64,000 nt of DNA, taken from assembly GCA_963755395.1 (NCBI GenBank), contig CAVWJJ010000003.1, forward strand, positions 1 to 64,000. The letters run 5' to 3'. Each line of letters starts with the position of its first letter. Position 1 is the first letter of the stretch. Positions 1 to 8,698 of the stretch are shown piece by piece. The notes beneath the pieces are model-generated. The model did not search any database. It saw only the letters and a program-made list of their open reading frames with translations, and was not told the DNA's origin. Position numbers and translations under genes: made by a program. Source of the stretch: DAHVFK01 sp963755395. GTDB lineage: Bacteria > Pseudomonadota > Gammaproteobacteria > Burkholderiales > SG8-39.

Positions 1-524
1 GCCTTTGCTGACCTATGACTTGGTGGCTTGCAGCGTCCGCAACGGACTGCTTACCGGCCGTTCCTCGGCGCCATTCCTCTGACCGACCGCTTTCCTATCC
101 CCCGATCGGCTCAATCCGACCCGAAGCGGCCATTCTGTACGGGATGAAGTGCTGCCACTACATCACAAGCGCCAGCCACCACTCAGTCTCGGTTCCACGC
201 CACCTTCTCACCAGACAGCTTGCTTAGTCGGCCTGCAGATCCGCGATGCTTTCGGCGTGCCGCGGCTCGCGCACCACTTCGAGTAGTAAGCGAAGATCTG
301 GCACGTGCGCCTGCGCTTGGAGTTGACGCGGCTTCTTCGACCAGGGCGCGCGCCTGAGCTAGAGCTCCTCATTCGAAGGAACGCTCACATGCAGCACCTC
401 AAGTAGCGCTGACATGTACGTCAGTTACTTGACGCTTTTGCATTAGTCGTGGGTGATATAAGGTTGGAGTCCCGAAGCGCGTCCGGCTCGTGCGTAATGC
501 TGGAAATTCACGAGGAGTAGAGCT
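1..524. other. Gene-poor left edge of the window
   Basis: I see no gene I can support here. A 70-codon frame at 15-227 has no recognisable domain and no ribosome site before it. Frames on the minus strand between 399 and 788 are antisense to the lipoprotein gene that begins at 525. The last 120 bases hold a possible promoter and a short dyad, listed separately. Base composition is somewhat lower in GC than the rest of the window, in keeping with an accessory segment. Confidence 0.5.
409..459 (+). promoter_or_regulatory. Possible promoter with operator-like dyad
   Basis: A dyad CTGAC-N6-GTCAG lies at 409-424. Just after it is TTGACG (429-434), a good -35 match, followed at 454-459 by TGATAT. 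The 19-base spacing is longer than the optimal 17, so the promoter call is weak. The position, about 65 bases ahead of the lipoprotein start at 525, fits a regulated promoter for that gene. Confidence 0.25.
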
Positions 525-2695
525 ATGGTCATAAAGGACCTGTTCGGATTCTGCGCAGCAGTATTCGGCAAGGGAACGATGATCAGCGTTAGGCGTCTCG
601 GTCTCCTGCTTGGACTTGCACTGTTGGGCAGCTGCGGCGGCGGGGGCGGTGGGGGCGGTGTCAATGCCAGCGGAAACGGGGGCGGCAGCAGCGCCATCTA
701 CCCGCGGTTCGCCTACGTAGCGGATTTCAACAGCGTTGGCGCAGTCTCTATCTACGCTGTTAATGCCGCAAGCGGACAGCTGCGCCACGACGGCTATACA
801 GTCCCCGGGACCTCCCGACCTCCGTCACTGTCGATCCCTCGGGGCACTTCGCGTACGTGGTAAGTAGCGGCGATAACACCGTTTCCGCCTATTCGATTAA
901 TTCCGTGAACGGGCAGCTCGCCCGTGTGGGCACACCTGTTGCGACGGGCGCCACGCCCTCCGCCGTGACCGTCGACCCATCGGACAAATTCGCCTATGTG
1001 ACAAACGAAGGCGACGACACCGTATCGAATTACGCCATTAACTCCATGACCGGGGCACTTACCAGCGTGGGCACTGTCCCGACGGGCGGGCAGCCCTCAT
1101 CTATCGCCATCGATCGGACAAGCAAGTTTGCCTACGTTACGAACCTGTCGGACAACACGGTCTCGGCCTACGCGATCAATGCCACTACCGGAGCCCTCGC
1201 TTCCGTCGGTACACCCGCACCAGTAGGGTCCACACCGCAGACCGTCGCCGTCGATCCAACTGGTCACTTTGCCTACGTGCTTAGTTACGGCAACAGCGAT
1301 GTGTGGACCTTCTCGATCGACCCCACGTCCGGAATGCTCACTGTCGTGGGCACACCCGTGGCGACGGGTTCTTTTCCTCGCTCCTTCACGATCGATCCTT
1401 CCGGTCGATTCGCGTACGCCGCAAACCACGGCGACGGCACGGTTTCGGCCTATACCGTCAATTCCGCGACGGGGACACTTACTAGCGCAGGGCCGGCCAC
1501 CGCTGCAGGGTCCGGCCCGCGGTTCGTGACCGTCGACCCCACGGGGACGTACTTATACGTCGCCGACGACGGCGACAACACCGTTTCGAGCTACACGATC
1601 AACGCGAGCACCGGCGCATTGACCCCGCTTCGCCAGATTTCGGCTCGCGACATGCCGATATCCATCGCTGTTGCACAGGGAATCACACCGGTAGGCTACA
1701 GCCGTGAATTCGTCTATTCGGCAAACGACACCGGCAACAGCATATCGGCCTATTCGATCAATGCCACGAGCGGCACGCTCGTAAGCGTGGGCCCAGACGT
1801 GGTTGCGGGAACGGCACCCAGCTCCATCGCGACGGACCCCTTTGGCCGATTCGCGTACGTAGTAAACAATGGCAGCAACACGGTCTCGGCCTACTCGATC
1901 AATCCATCTACTGGCGCGCTAGTTCACGTCGGCACGGACGCCGCGACAGGTTCACATGCTTCTTCGGTCACGGTCGATTCATCGGGCCGGTTCGTATATG
2001 TGGCGAATACCTTTGACAATACCGTGTCTGCGTTCTCGATCGACGCCTCGAGCGGAGCGCTTACCGCCATCGGCACACCCGTGACGACGGGAAACGGACC
2101 CGCTTCCGTCGCGGTCGATCCTTCGGGCCGATTTGCGTACGTGGTGAACGGAGCCGACAACACCGTCTCGGCTTATGCGATCGACGCCGCGACGGGTGCG
2201 CTCAGCGCCGTGGGCTCGTCCGTTGCAACGGGGACCAGTCCGTCTGCGGTAACGGTGGATCCTTTGGGTCAATTCACCTACGTGACAAACTATGGCGGCA
2301 ACAGCGTATCTGCCTATTCCATCGATCCCGCCACAGGCGCGCTGGTGAGCGTGGGCGCCGACGTAGCGGCGGGAAGTCAACCCACCTCGGTAGTTGTAGA
2401 GCCAACCGGTCGCTTTGCCTACGTCCTGAATTACAACATCGGGGGCGTCATGCCGTACGCGATCGATGCCGCCACCGGCATCCTGAGTTGGCTGAACACC
2501 AGCACCGCTGCGGGCTCATATCCGAGGTCCTTCGCGGTTGATCCCTCGGGCCACTTCGCTTACGCGGCCAATCACGGTGACAGCACGGTCACAGCCTATT
2601 CGATAGATGCTGCGACGGGTCTGCTCACCGACGCGGGCACGACAGTTTCAGGTTTAGGACCGTACTCCGTTGCGACGGTCGGAATCATGCAGTAG
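525..2695 (+). CDS. YVTN beta-propeller repeat lipoprotein (paralogue 1, frameshifted near its N-terminus)
   Basis: Predicted surface or periplasmic lipoprotein built of YVTN-type beta-propeller blades; the ligand is unknown. Two starts are possible: ATG 525 behind GAGGAG, and ATG 579 behind AAGGGA. The latter gives a compact lipoprotein signal with lipobox LLGSC. A poly-glycine run follows the cysteine. I count 14 blades of about 45 residues. After blade 7 a short break (ISIAVAQGITPVGYS) interrupts the pattern, which suggests two seven-bladed propellers. The reading frame changes near 805-815, so the N-terminal part (525-863) and the body (857-2695) lie in different frames; joining them restores a normal blade (PTSVTVDPSGHFAYV). 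The gene at 4318 has the same architecture and is a paralogue. Blades here have diverged from one another more than in that copy. The frameshift may be a real inactivation or a sequencing error. Confidence 0.8.
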
Positions 2696-2728
2696 GGGCT
2701 GTAGGCCGCTGGCCGCCGGAAGCCCCTA
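2693..2728 (+). terminator. Inverted repeat at the end of the first propeller gene, possible terminator
   Basis: TAGGGGCT (2693-2700, containing the stop codon) is perfectly complementary to AGCCCCTA (2721-2728), with a 20-base loop that holds a smaller GGCC hairpin. No clear T-tract follows, so intrinsic termination is uncertain. Confidence 0.25.
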
Positions 2729-3094
2729 GCTCTTGTCCTTCGCTACCCGGCCACAGGCAGAACTCGTCGTTGAACCACATGTCGGTTAGATCAGGCATGC
2801 GCCTCGACGGCGCGCATTGCTATGCGCCGATGCTCCAAAACGCGGGCGGTGCCAGCGTGATTCGGGTCGCTGAGGGGTGCTGCTCGGCGCAATCGTTCAA
2901 ACTCGCGCTTGTAAAGCCCGAATGCAAATATCCCATGGCCAGTGCTGCACCCCTCTGGCGCCTTTGGAGAAATTCATGGCGGACTGGGACTGCGCGCCGG
3001 ACATACCACGATATCGGGCAATGACGGCTTCTGGCCGGAAGCACGCATAGGGAAACCTAGCCGATAGCTGCCATTCCCACATTCGCCGAACAAT
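2729..3094. other. Intergenic stretch without a supported gene
   Basis: Short frames at 2770-3024 (plus) and 2820-3307 (minus) have no domain I recognise, no convincing ribosome site, and overlap the recombinase gene antisense in part. Nothing else is evident. Confidence 0.4.
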
Positions 3095-3123
3095 CAGACT
3101 CCGATCAACACCCAAGGAGTCTG
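3095..3123 (+). promoter_or_regulatory. Hairpin that would sequester the recombinase ribosome-binding site
   Basis: CAGACTCC (3095-3102) and GGAGTCTG (3116-3123) are perfect inverted repeats with a 13-base loop. The AGGAG Shine-Dalgarno sequence (3115-3119) lies almost wholly inside the right arm, two to three bases before the ATG at 3126. In the mRNA this would hide the ribosome site. As DNA it could instead be a protein-binding dyad, for example an autoregulatory or core site for the recombinase. The pairing is visible in the sequence; the role is inferred. Confidence 0.5.
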
Positions 3124-3125
3124 TC

Positions 3126-3740
3126 ATGGAACTCATCCAGAAGCGCGAAGCATGGAACAAAGGCAAGCTCGTCGGCCAGAAGCCTCCGCTCAAGCCAAAG
3201 GACATCTGGGCGATCCGCATAAACCTACAGAACGCGCATGCGGCCCGTGACCTCGCCATGTTCAACCTCGCAATCGACAGCAAGCTGCGAGGCTGCGATC
3301 TCGTCAACCTGCATGTGCGCGACGTGACTCATGGGAACCAGATTCTCCCGCGGGCCATGGTTCTTCAGCAGAAGACGGAACGTCCGGTGCAGTTCGAACT
3401 AACGGAACCGACACGGGCAGCTTTATCCGCCTGGATCGAGAAAACCCACCTGCAGAGCGATCAGTATCTGTTTCCGAGCCGCATCGGAACATCGCCGCAT
3501 ATATCGACGCGCCAATACGCGCGGATCGTGCATCACTGGGTCGACGCAGCCGGGCTGGATCCATCGGTCTACGGGACGCACTCGATGCGGCGCACCAAAG
3601 CAACGCTGATCTACAAGCGGACGAAGAACCTCAGGGCAGTTCAGCTCTTGCTTGGTCATACCAAGCTGGAAAGCACGGTCCGCTACCTGGGCATCGAGGT
3701 GGATGACGCACTGGAGATTTCCGAGCAGACTGAAATCTAG
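3126..3740 (+). CDS. Small stand-alone tyrosine recombinase/integrase
   Basis: A 204-residue phage-integrase-family tyrosine recombinase that is essentially only the catalytic domain; a normal N-terminal core-binding domain is missing. The catalytic set appears complete: Arg55 (KLRG), Lys83 (QQKTERP), His152-x-x-Arg155 (HSMR), His178 (LLGH) and the Tyr187 nucleophile (VRYLG). The start at 3126 has AAGGAG seven to eleven bases upstream, inside a hairpin (separate entry). No other phage or transposon gene accompanies it. It sits alone between two paralogous 14-blade propeller lipoprotein genes. Such short integrases occur as solitary genes in many proteobacteria and their substrates are generally unknown. 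It could promote rearrangement at this locus, or be a remnant of an integrated element. Confidence 0.85.
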   Translation: MELIQKREAWNKGKLVGQKPPLKPKDIWAIRINLQNAHAARDLAMFNLAIDSKLRGCDLVNLHVRDVTHGNQILPRAMVLQQKTERPVQFELTEPTRAALSAWIEKTHLQSDQYLFPSRIGTSPHISTRQYARIVHHWVDAAGLDPSVYGTHSMRRTKATLIYKRTKNLRAVQLLLGHTKLESTVRYLGIEVDDALEISEQTEI

Positions 3741-4317
3741 AAGTGCGCAGCGGCCACACATGCTTGACCGTGTCGCCGCTTTCTGCCATCACGCGGTCGG
3801 GGAGGAATCGGCCAGAACCAGACGTTAACGAGTGATCAATCGGATTGCCAGAAGAAGGTCGAGCTTGATCGGCTCCCCGACCAGGGCAAAAGTGGGCACC
3901 ATTGCCTAGTCTGGGTGACCGTGGTTTAACGGTCGGCCGCACGCACGGTTTAGGCATAATATCGGTGAGCGAAAAAACGCGCACCGAGACGACATTCATT
4001 GACGACGACTCGCTTGCACTCAAGCGATGAGTGTTCTCGACCACAGCCGTCGAGGATACTTCAATTGCCGTATCGCTTAATCCGACTACGTGGGGCGTGA
4101 GAACAAAATCTTCCAAAGCGAGCAATGTGTCGTATCGGCTTATGTTACGGACGCGTCACGGACGATTCGGTATAGTATGCGGTCGGAGGGTGAGCAACGC
4201 TTGGAGCCCTTATGGGGACGCGCTGGAGTAGTTGCTTAATCCACCCTGACATTTCCGAAAGTCTAGATTTGCCCTTGACGTCGAAACAATCCGATTTCGA
4301 GAGCAAGGGAGCCGGAC
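3741..4317. other. Intergenic region between recombinase and second propeller gene
   Basis: No gene is supported. A near-perfect inverted repeat lies at 3963-3971 (CGGTGAGCG) and 3978-3986 (CGCGCACCG) around an A6 loop, one mismatch in nine pairs. TATAGT at 4171-4176 resembles a -10 box but lacks a clear -35. Small frames at 4031-4231 and from 4212 have no recognisable content, and the second runs into the lipoprotein gene in another frame. Confidence 0.4.
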
Positions 4318-6447
4318 ATGCGCATCACCAACACAAAACTTATTCATGCTGTGCTGCTTCTGGCTCCGTTACTGCTTGCCGCCTGCGGCGGCGGAGGGGG
4401 CGGAGGGGGTGCTGGTGTCGCCACGGGCACGCCCGCGCCCGCGGCCGTCTTCCCGCGTTACGCCTATGTCGCCAACAGTTTCGACAACACGGTCTCGATC
4501 TACGCCGTGGATGCCGCGACCGGCCAGTTGCGCGCGCGCGGCTACGTGCCCGCGGGCACGGGTCCCGCCTCCGTCACCGTGGACCCGAGCGGCAAGTTCG
4601 CCTATGTGGCGAATGAGACCTCCAACAACGTCTCGGCCTACACCATCAATGCGGCCACCGGCGCCCTGACCTCAGTGGGCGCGGCCGTGGCGGCGGGCAC
4701 GGGTCCCTTCTCCGTCACCGTGGACCCGAGCGGCAAGTTCGCCTATGTGGCGAATAGCGGCGGCACCAACGTCTCGGCCTACACCATCAATGCCGCCAGC
4801 GGCGCCCTGACCGCCGCGGGCACAGTGGTGGCAGGCACGGGTCCCACCTCTGTCACCGTGGATCCGAGCGGCAGGTTCGCTTATGTGGCGAATAGCGGCG
4901 ACAACGACGTCTCGGTCTACACGATCGATGCCGCCAGCGGCGCCCTGACCGCCGTGGGCGCGGCCGTGCCGGCGGGCGCGGGTCCCATCTCCGTCACCGT
5001 GGACCCGACCGGCAGGTTCGCCTACGTGGCGAACCAAGGCTCCGACAATGTCTCGGTCTACACCATCAATGCCGCCACCGGTGCCCTGACCGCCGCGGGC
5101 ACAGCGTCGGCGGGCTTCCATCCCATCTCCGTCACCGTGGACCCGAGCGGCAAATTTGCCTACGTGGCAAATTTCAGCGACGGCACCGTCTCGGCCTACA
5201 CCATCAATGCCGCCAGCGGCGCCCTGACCGCCGTGGGCACAGCGGTGGCGGGCACGGGTCCCGAGTCCGTCACCGTGGACCCGAGCGGCAAGTTCGTCTA
5301 CGCGGTGAATCGGAACTCCAGCGACGTCTCGGCCTACACCATCGATCCCGCCACCGGGGCGCTTACGCCGCTTGCGACGTCCCCCACCGTGACCACACGG
5401 TTGACCCCTCTCTCGCTCGCCATGGCTCGGGGCACCGCGGCGCTGAAGTACACGCCGAAGTTCGCCTACGTGGCGAATTTCAACTCCAGCGACGTCTCTG
5501 CCTACACCATCGATGCCGCCACCGGCGCCCTGACCGCGGTGGTGGGCACGGCCGCGGCGGTGGGCCCTGTCTCCGTCACCGTGGATCCGAGCGGCAGGTT
5601 TGCCTATGTGGCAAATAGTGGCGGCACCAACGATGTCTCGGCCTACACGATCGATGCCGCCAGCGGCGCGCTGACCGCCGTGGGCGCGGTGGCGGCGGGC
5701 ACGAATCCCATCTCCGTCACCGTGGACCCGAGCGGCAAATTTGCCTATGTGGCGAATCTGAACTCCAACAACGTCTCGGCCTACACCATCAATGCCGCCA
5801 CCGGCGCCCTGACCTCAGTGGGCGCGGCCGTGGCGGCGGGCACGGCTCCCCAGTCCGTCACCGTGGACCCGAGCGGCAGGTTCGCTTATGTGGCGAATAG
5901 CGGCGACAACGACGTCTCGGTCTACACCATCAATGCCGCCACCGGCGCCCTGACCGCCACGGGCATAGCAGGGGCGGGCACGGGTCCCGTCTCCATCACC
6001 GTGGACCCGAGCGGCAGATTTGCCTACGTGGCAAATTTCACCTCCGGCACCGTCTCGGCCTACACCATCGATTCCAATTCCGCCACCGGCACCCTGACCT
6101 CAGTGGGCGCGGCTGTGGTGGCGGGCACGGGTCCCACCTCCGTCACCGTGGATCCGAGCGGCAAGTTCGTCTATGTTGCGAATGGCAGCTCCTCCACCAT
6201 CTCGTCTTACACCATCAATGCCGCCACCGGCACCCTGACCGCCGCGGGCACAGTGGCGGCGGGCACGGGTCCCAACTCCGTCACCGTGGATCCGAGCGGC
6301 AGGTTTGCCTACGTGGCGAATGAGAGCACCAACAACGTCTCGGCCTACACCATCAATGCCGCCTCCGGCGCCCTGACCGCCGTAGGCGCGGCCGCGGCGG
6401 CGGGCACTACTCCCCGCTCCGTCACCACCGCCGGCGCCATCGAGTAA
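4318..6447 (+). CDS. YVTN beta-propeller repeat lipoprotein (paralogue 2, intact)
   Basis: A 709-residue predicted lipoprotein. The signal peptide ends in lipobox LLAAC with Cys23, followed by a run of glycines and an Ala/Pro-rich stretch. The rest is 14 YVTN-type blades of 46-47 residues, each with a core like SVTVDPSGKFAYVAN followed by VSAYTINAATGALTAVG. After the seventh blade, Thr/Leu-rich residues and LSLAMARGTAALKYT break the repeat, so the protein is probably two seven-bladed propellers. The break matches that of the paralogue at 525. Start ATG 4318 has AAGGGA seven bases upstream. A strong terminator follows. Blades are nearly identical in DNA, which implies recent internal duplication or gene conversion. 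Function is unknown; related propellers bind proteins or polysaccharides at the cell surface. Confidence 0.88.
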   Translation: MRITNTKLIHAVLLLAPLLLAACGGGGGGGGAGVATGTPAPAAVFPRYAYVANSFDNTVSIYAVDAATGQLRARGYVPAGTGPASVTVDPSGKFAYVANETSNNVSAYTINAATGALTSVGAAVAAGTGPFSVTVDPSGKFAYVANSGGTNVSAYTINAASGALTAAGTVVAGTGPTSVTVDPSGRFAYVANSGDNDVSVYTIDAASGALTAVGAAVPAGAGPISVTVDPTGRFAYVANQGSDNVSVYTINAATGALTAAGTASAGFHPISVTVDPSGKFAYVANFSDGTVSAYTINAASGALTAVGTAVAGTGPESVTVDPSGKFVYAVNRNSSDVSAYTIDPATGALTPLATSPTVTTRLTPLSLAMARGTAALKYTPKFAYVANFNSSDVSAYTIDAATGALTAVVGTAAAVGPVSVTVDPSGRFAYVANSGGTNDVSAYTIDAASGALTAVGAVAAGTNPISVTVDPSGKFAYVANLNSNNVSAYTINAATGALTSVGAAVAAGTAPQSVTVDPSGRFAYVANSGDNDVSVYTINAATGALTATGIAGAGTGPVSITVDPSGRFAYVANFTSGTVSAYTIDSNSATGTLTSVGAAVVAGTGPTSVTVDPSGKFVYVANGSSSTISSYTINAATGTLTAAGTVAAGTGPNSVTVDPSGRFAYVANESTNNVSAYTINAASGALTAVGAAAAAGTTPRSVTTAGAIE
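4459..6423 (+). repeat. Tandem coding repeat of 138-141 bp units
   Basis: Thirteen tandem units plus a partial first blade. The motif GTCACCGTGGA recurs at about 4573, 4714, 4852, 4993 and 5131, a period of 138-141 bp. Units such as those around 4681 and 5821 are almost identical over long stretches. The array would allow slippage or homologous exchange that adds or removes whole blades without changing frame. It will also be difficult for short-read assembly, so the copy number should be treated with care. Confidence 0.85.
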
Positions 6448-6471
6448 GGGACGGGGAGTCAGGCAACCTTG

Positions 6472-6504
6472 CGGGGCAGGTCTTCGGACTGCCCCGGATT
6501 TTTT
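6472..6504 (+). terminator. Rho-independent terminator after the second propeller gene
   Basis: CGGGGCAG (6472-6479) pairs perfectly with CTGCCCCG (6489-6496) around a nine-base loop, followed by GA and six T residues (6499-6504). It lies 25 bases after the stop codon of the lipoprotein gene and is a textbook intrinsic terminator. Confidence 0.85.
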
Positions 6505-6860
6505 ACGGACCTCCAGCCTTGTTTGGCTCTCCGATCCGGGCTCGAGCCGAACCCCCGGATTCACGGGCTGTAGGAACGACCGCTCCGGGTTGGGAGTTTG
6601 CGTTCGACGAGTTGAGAAGCTGCCGCTCAGCAGGATTTGTCATCGAACGGCCGGTACCGAGCGCATTGCTGACCGTCTAGGTCCACAAGTTGAACGGCAG
6701 TTTTGGCCGACAAGCAGACGTCCGCGGCACTTTATGCGCTCGGCGGCTCCTGACCCATAGCAGACGTTCTGCTTCCAGGGGGATGGCGAAGCGTCACGTA
6801 TAGGTCACGGGTCGCAAGTAATCCGTGGATTGCCTATTTAATGCCGCAAGATTGAAGGGA
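6505..6860. other. Intergenic spacer between convergent genes
   Basis: No gene is supported. The only structure I see is AGCAGA-N3-TCTGCT at 6759-6773, a perfect six-base dyad of unknown meaning. This spacer separates the accessory propeller locus from the acyl-CoA metabolism genes, and GC content rises on its right side. Confidence 0.4.
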
Positions 6861-8418
6861 TTATGGCCTTACCCCGAAGCGCACCTGGCCGGGCACGCGC
6901 AGCGGCGCCGCGAGCTCGGCGAACTCGCACAGCAGCGGCCGGGTGTCGCGCGGGTCGATGATCTCCTCGACGCCGAACGTTCTCGGCGCTGCGCAACGGC
7001 GAGCCGAAGCGGCTGGATGCGCGCCTCGATCTCGGCCCGCTTCGCCTCGGGGTCCGGTGCAGCCTCGATCTCGCCCTTGTACGCCGCTTCCAGTCCGCCC
7101 GCGATCGGCAGCGAGCCCCACTCGGCCGAAGGCCAGGCGTAGCGCATGCAGTAGCGCGTGGAGTTCTGGTGCACCGCGCCCGCCACGCCGAAGACCTTGC
7201 GCACCAGCACCGAGCACCAAGGCACGGTCGACTGGCAGCACCGCGCTCGCGGCGCGCATGCCAAAGCGTATGGTCGCGTCGCGCTCGGCGTCGGGGCCGA
7301 TCAGGAAGCCGGGCACGTCGACCAGGTGCACCACCGGCAGATGAAAGATCTGCGCCAGGTCGACGAAGCGGGTGATCTTCTCCGAGGCCTTCGCGGTCCA
7401 GGCGCCGCCGTAGTGCATCGGGTCGCCCGCCATCAGCGCCACCGGCCAGCCGTGACAGGCGCGCCAGGCCGGTGATGATCGGCCGGCCCCAGTTGCGGCC
7501 CATCTCGAAGAACGAGCCCTTGTCGACCAGCGCCTCGACGATGCGGCGCATGGGGTAGACCTTCTTCGGGTCGCGCGGCACCGCCTCGATCAGCCATTCG
7601 CTCGCGCCGGCCGGGATCGTCGTCGCGACTGAATACGCGGCGGCAAGCTCGTAGACCGAGGACGGCAGGTAGGACAGGAACCGGCGCGCGCGCGCGAAGG
7701 CCTCGTCCTCGCTCGCCGCCTCGTCGTCGACCGCGCCGTTGCGGGTGTGGATCTGGCTGCCGCCGAGCTCGTTCTTGTCGAACTGGCGGTGGGTGCGCGC
7801 GACCACCGGCGGGCCGGCGACGAACAGCTGCGAGCTGTCCTTCACCATTACCGAGTAGTGGCTCGCCACCACCCGCGCCGAGCCCAGGCCCGCGACGGAG
7901 CCGAGCGCGAGCGACACCACCGGCACCTCGCCCAGGTTGTCAGTCCAGGTGTCCCACAGGAAGGCCTTGGGCATCGGCGAGTAGCCGAGCATCTCGAGGT
8001 TCTTGACCGAGCCGCCGCCGCCGGTGCCGTCGACCAGCCGGACCATTGGCAGGCGCAGGTCGCGCGCCATGCGCTCGCACTGCAGCAGCTTGCCCTTGAT
8101 CCCGGCGTCGTTGGCGCCGCCGCGCACGGTGAAGTCGTCGCCCGCGACCACCACCGGCCGGCCGTCGATCCTGCCGCGCCCGGTGACCAGGTTGGCCGGG
8201 ATGAACTCCTCTATGGTGGTGCCGTCGGCGCCGTAGCGCGCCACGCCCGTCAGCGCGCCGATCTCGTGAAACGAGCCCGCGTCGAGCAGGCGGTCGATGC
8301 GCTCGCGCACCGTGAGCTTGCCGCCGTCGTGCTGACGCTTGACCTTGTCAGGGCCGCCCATGCGCCGCGCAAGCTCCTCGCGCCTGCGCAGCTCGTCGAT
8401 TTCGTCCTGCCAGCTCAT
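6861..8418 (-). pseudogene. Acyl-CoA carboxylase carboxyltransferase (beta) subunit, frameshifted
   Basis: Carboxyltransferase of the propionyl-/methylcrotonyl-/methylmalonyl-CoA type, which moves CO2 between carboxybiotin and an acyl-CoA. The first 320 codons from ATG 8418 are intact and include the VRERIDRLLD start, the LVDGTGGGG region and the N-terminal crotonase-like fold. The frame then changes near 7450 (continuing at ALMAGDPMHYGG), again near 7200 (VFGVAGAVHQNS), and returns for the C-terminus ending PGQVRFGVRP at 6861. The total length, about 519 codons, matches intact family members, so the damage is only indels. The gene is divergent from a biotin carrier gene 52 bases away, which supports a joint carboxylase or decarboxylase. 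A biotin carboxylase subunit is not in the window. The indels may be sequencing errors. Confidence 0.8.
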
Positions 8419-8470
8419 ATGAGACTGGATTCTCGCAGACGTCTACAATGCGCTCCAGGGAAAAAACGAA

Positions 8471-8698
8471 ATGGCGCTGCTCAGGATCAAGTGCGAGGTG
8501 GCAGGCAAGGTGGTGCGCGTCGAGGCTGCAGCCGGCGCGAGCGTGGCGCAGGACGACACGATCCTGATCGTCGAGTCGATGAAGATGGAGATTCCGCTGT
8601 TCGCGCCCGCCGCCGGCGTGGTGCATTCGATCCTGGTCGCCGAGGGCGAGGACGTCGCCGAAGACCAGGAAGCCGTCATACTGGAAACTAATCGATGA
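8471..8698 (+). CDS. Biotin carrier (biotinyl/lipoyl attachment) protein
   Basis: A 75-residue stand-alone biotinyl domain with the attachment motif ESMKMEIP; Lys38 would carry the biotin. The whole protein is one flattened beta-barrel of the usual 70-80 residues. It is transcribed away from the carboxyltransferase gene, and its stop codon overlaps the next start (ATGA at 8695). TACAAT at 8444-8449 may be the -10 box of its promoter in the 52-base divergent gap. It probably shuttles carboxyl groups for the neighbouring carboxyltransferase. Confidence 0.88.
   Translation: MALLRIKCEVAGKVVRVEAAAGASVAQDDTILIVESMKMEIPLFAPAAGVVHSILVAEGEDVAEDQEAVILETNR

Noticed and set aside
15..227. A 70-codon frame at the left edge
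   Set aside because: No ribosome site, no domain, no coupling to any gene.
636..665. G-rich tract after the lipobox as a phase-variation switch
   Set aside because: Runs of G are at most five and are interrupted by C and T, so slippage would be weak. The actual frame change lies over 130 bases downstream.
2770..3307. Short frames on both strands before the recombinase
   Set aside because: No recognised content, and the minus-strand one overlaps the recombinase gene antisense.
3126..3740. Prophage or integron at the recombinase
   Set aside because: No phage structural, lysis or replication genes, no attC-like array and no tRNA attachment site adjoin it; only the recombinase is present.
4459..6423. 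Regular repeats that might be taken for a CRISPR array
   Set aside because: The repeats are in-frame, 138-141 bp, without short unique spacers, and encode propeller blades.
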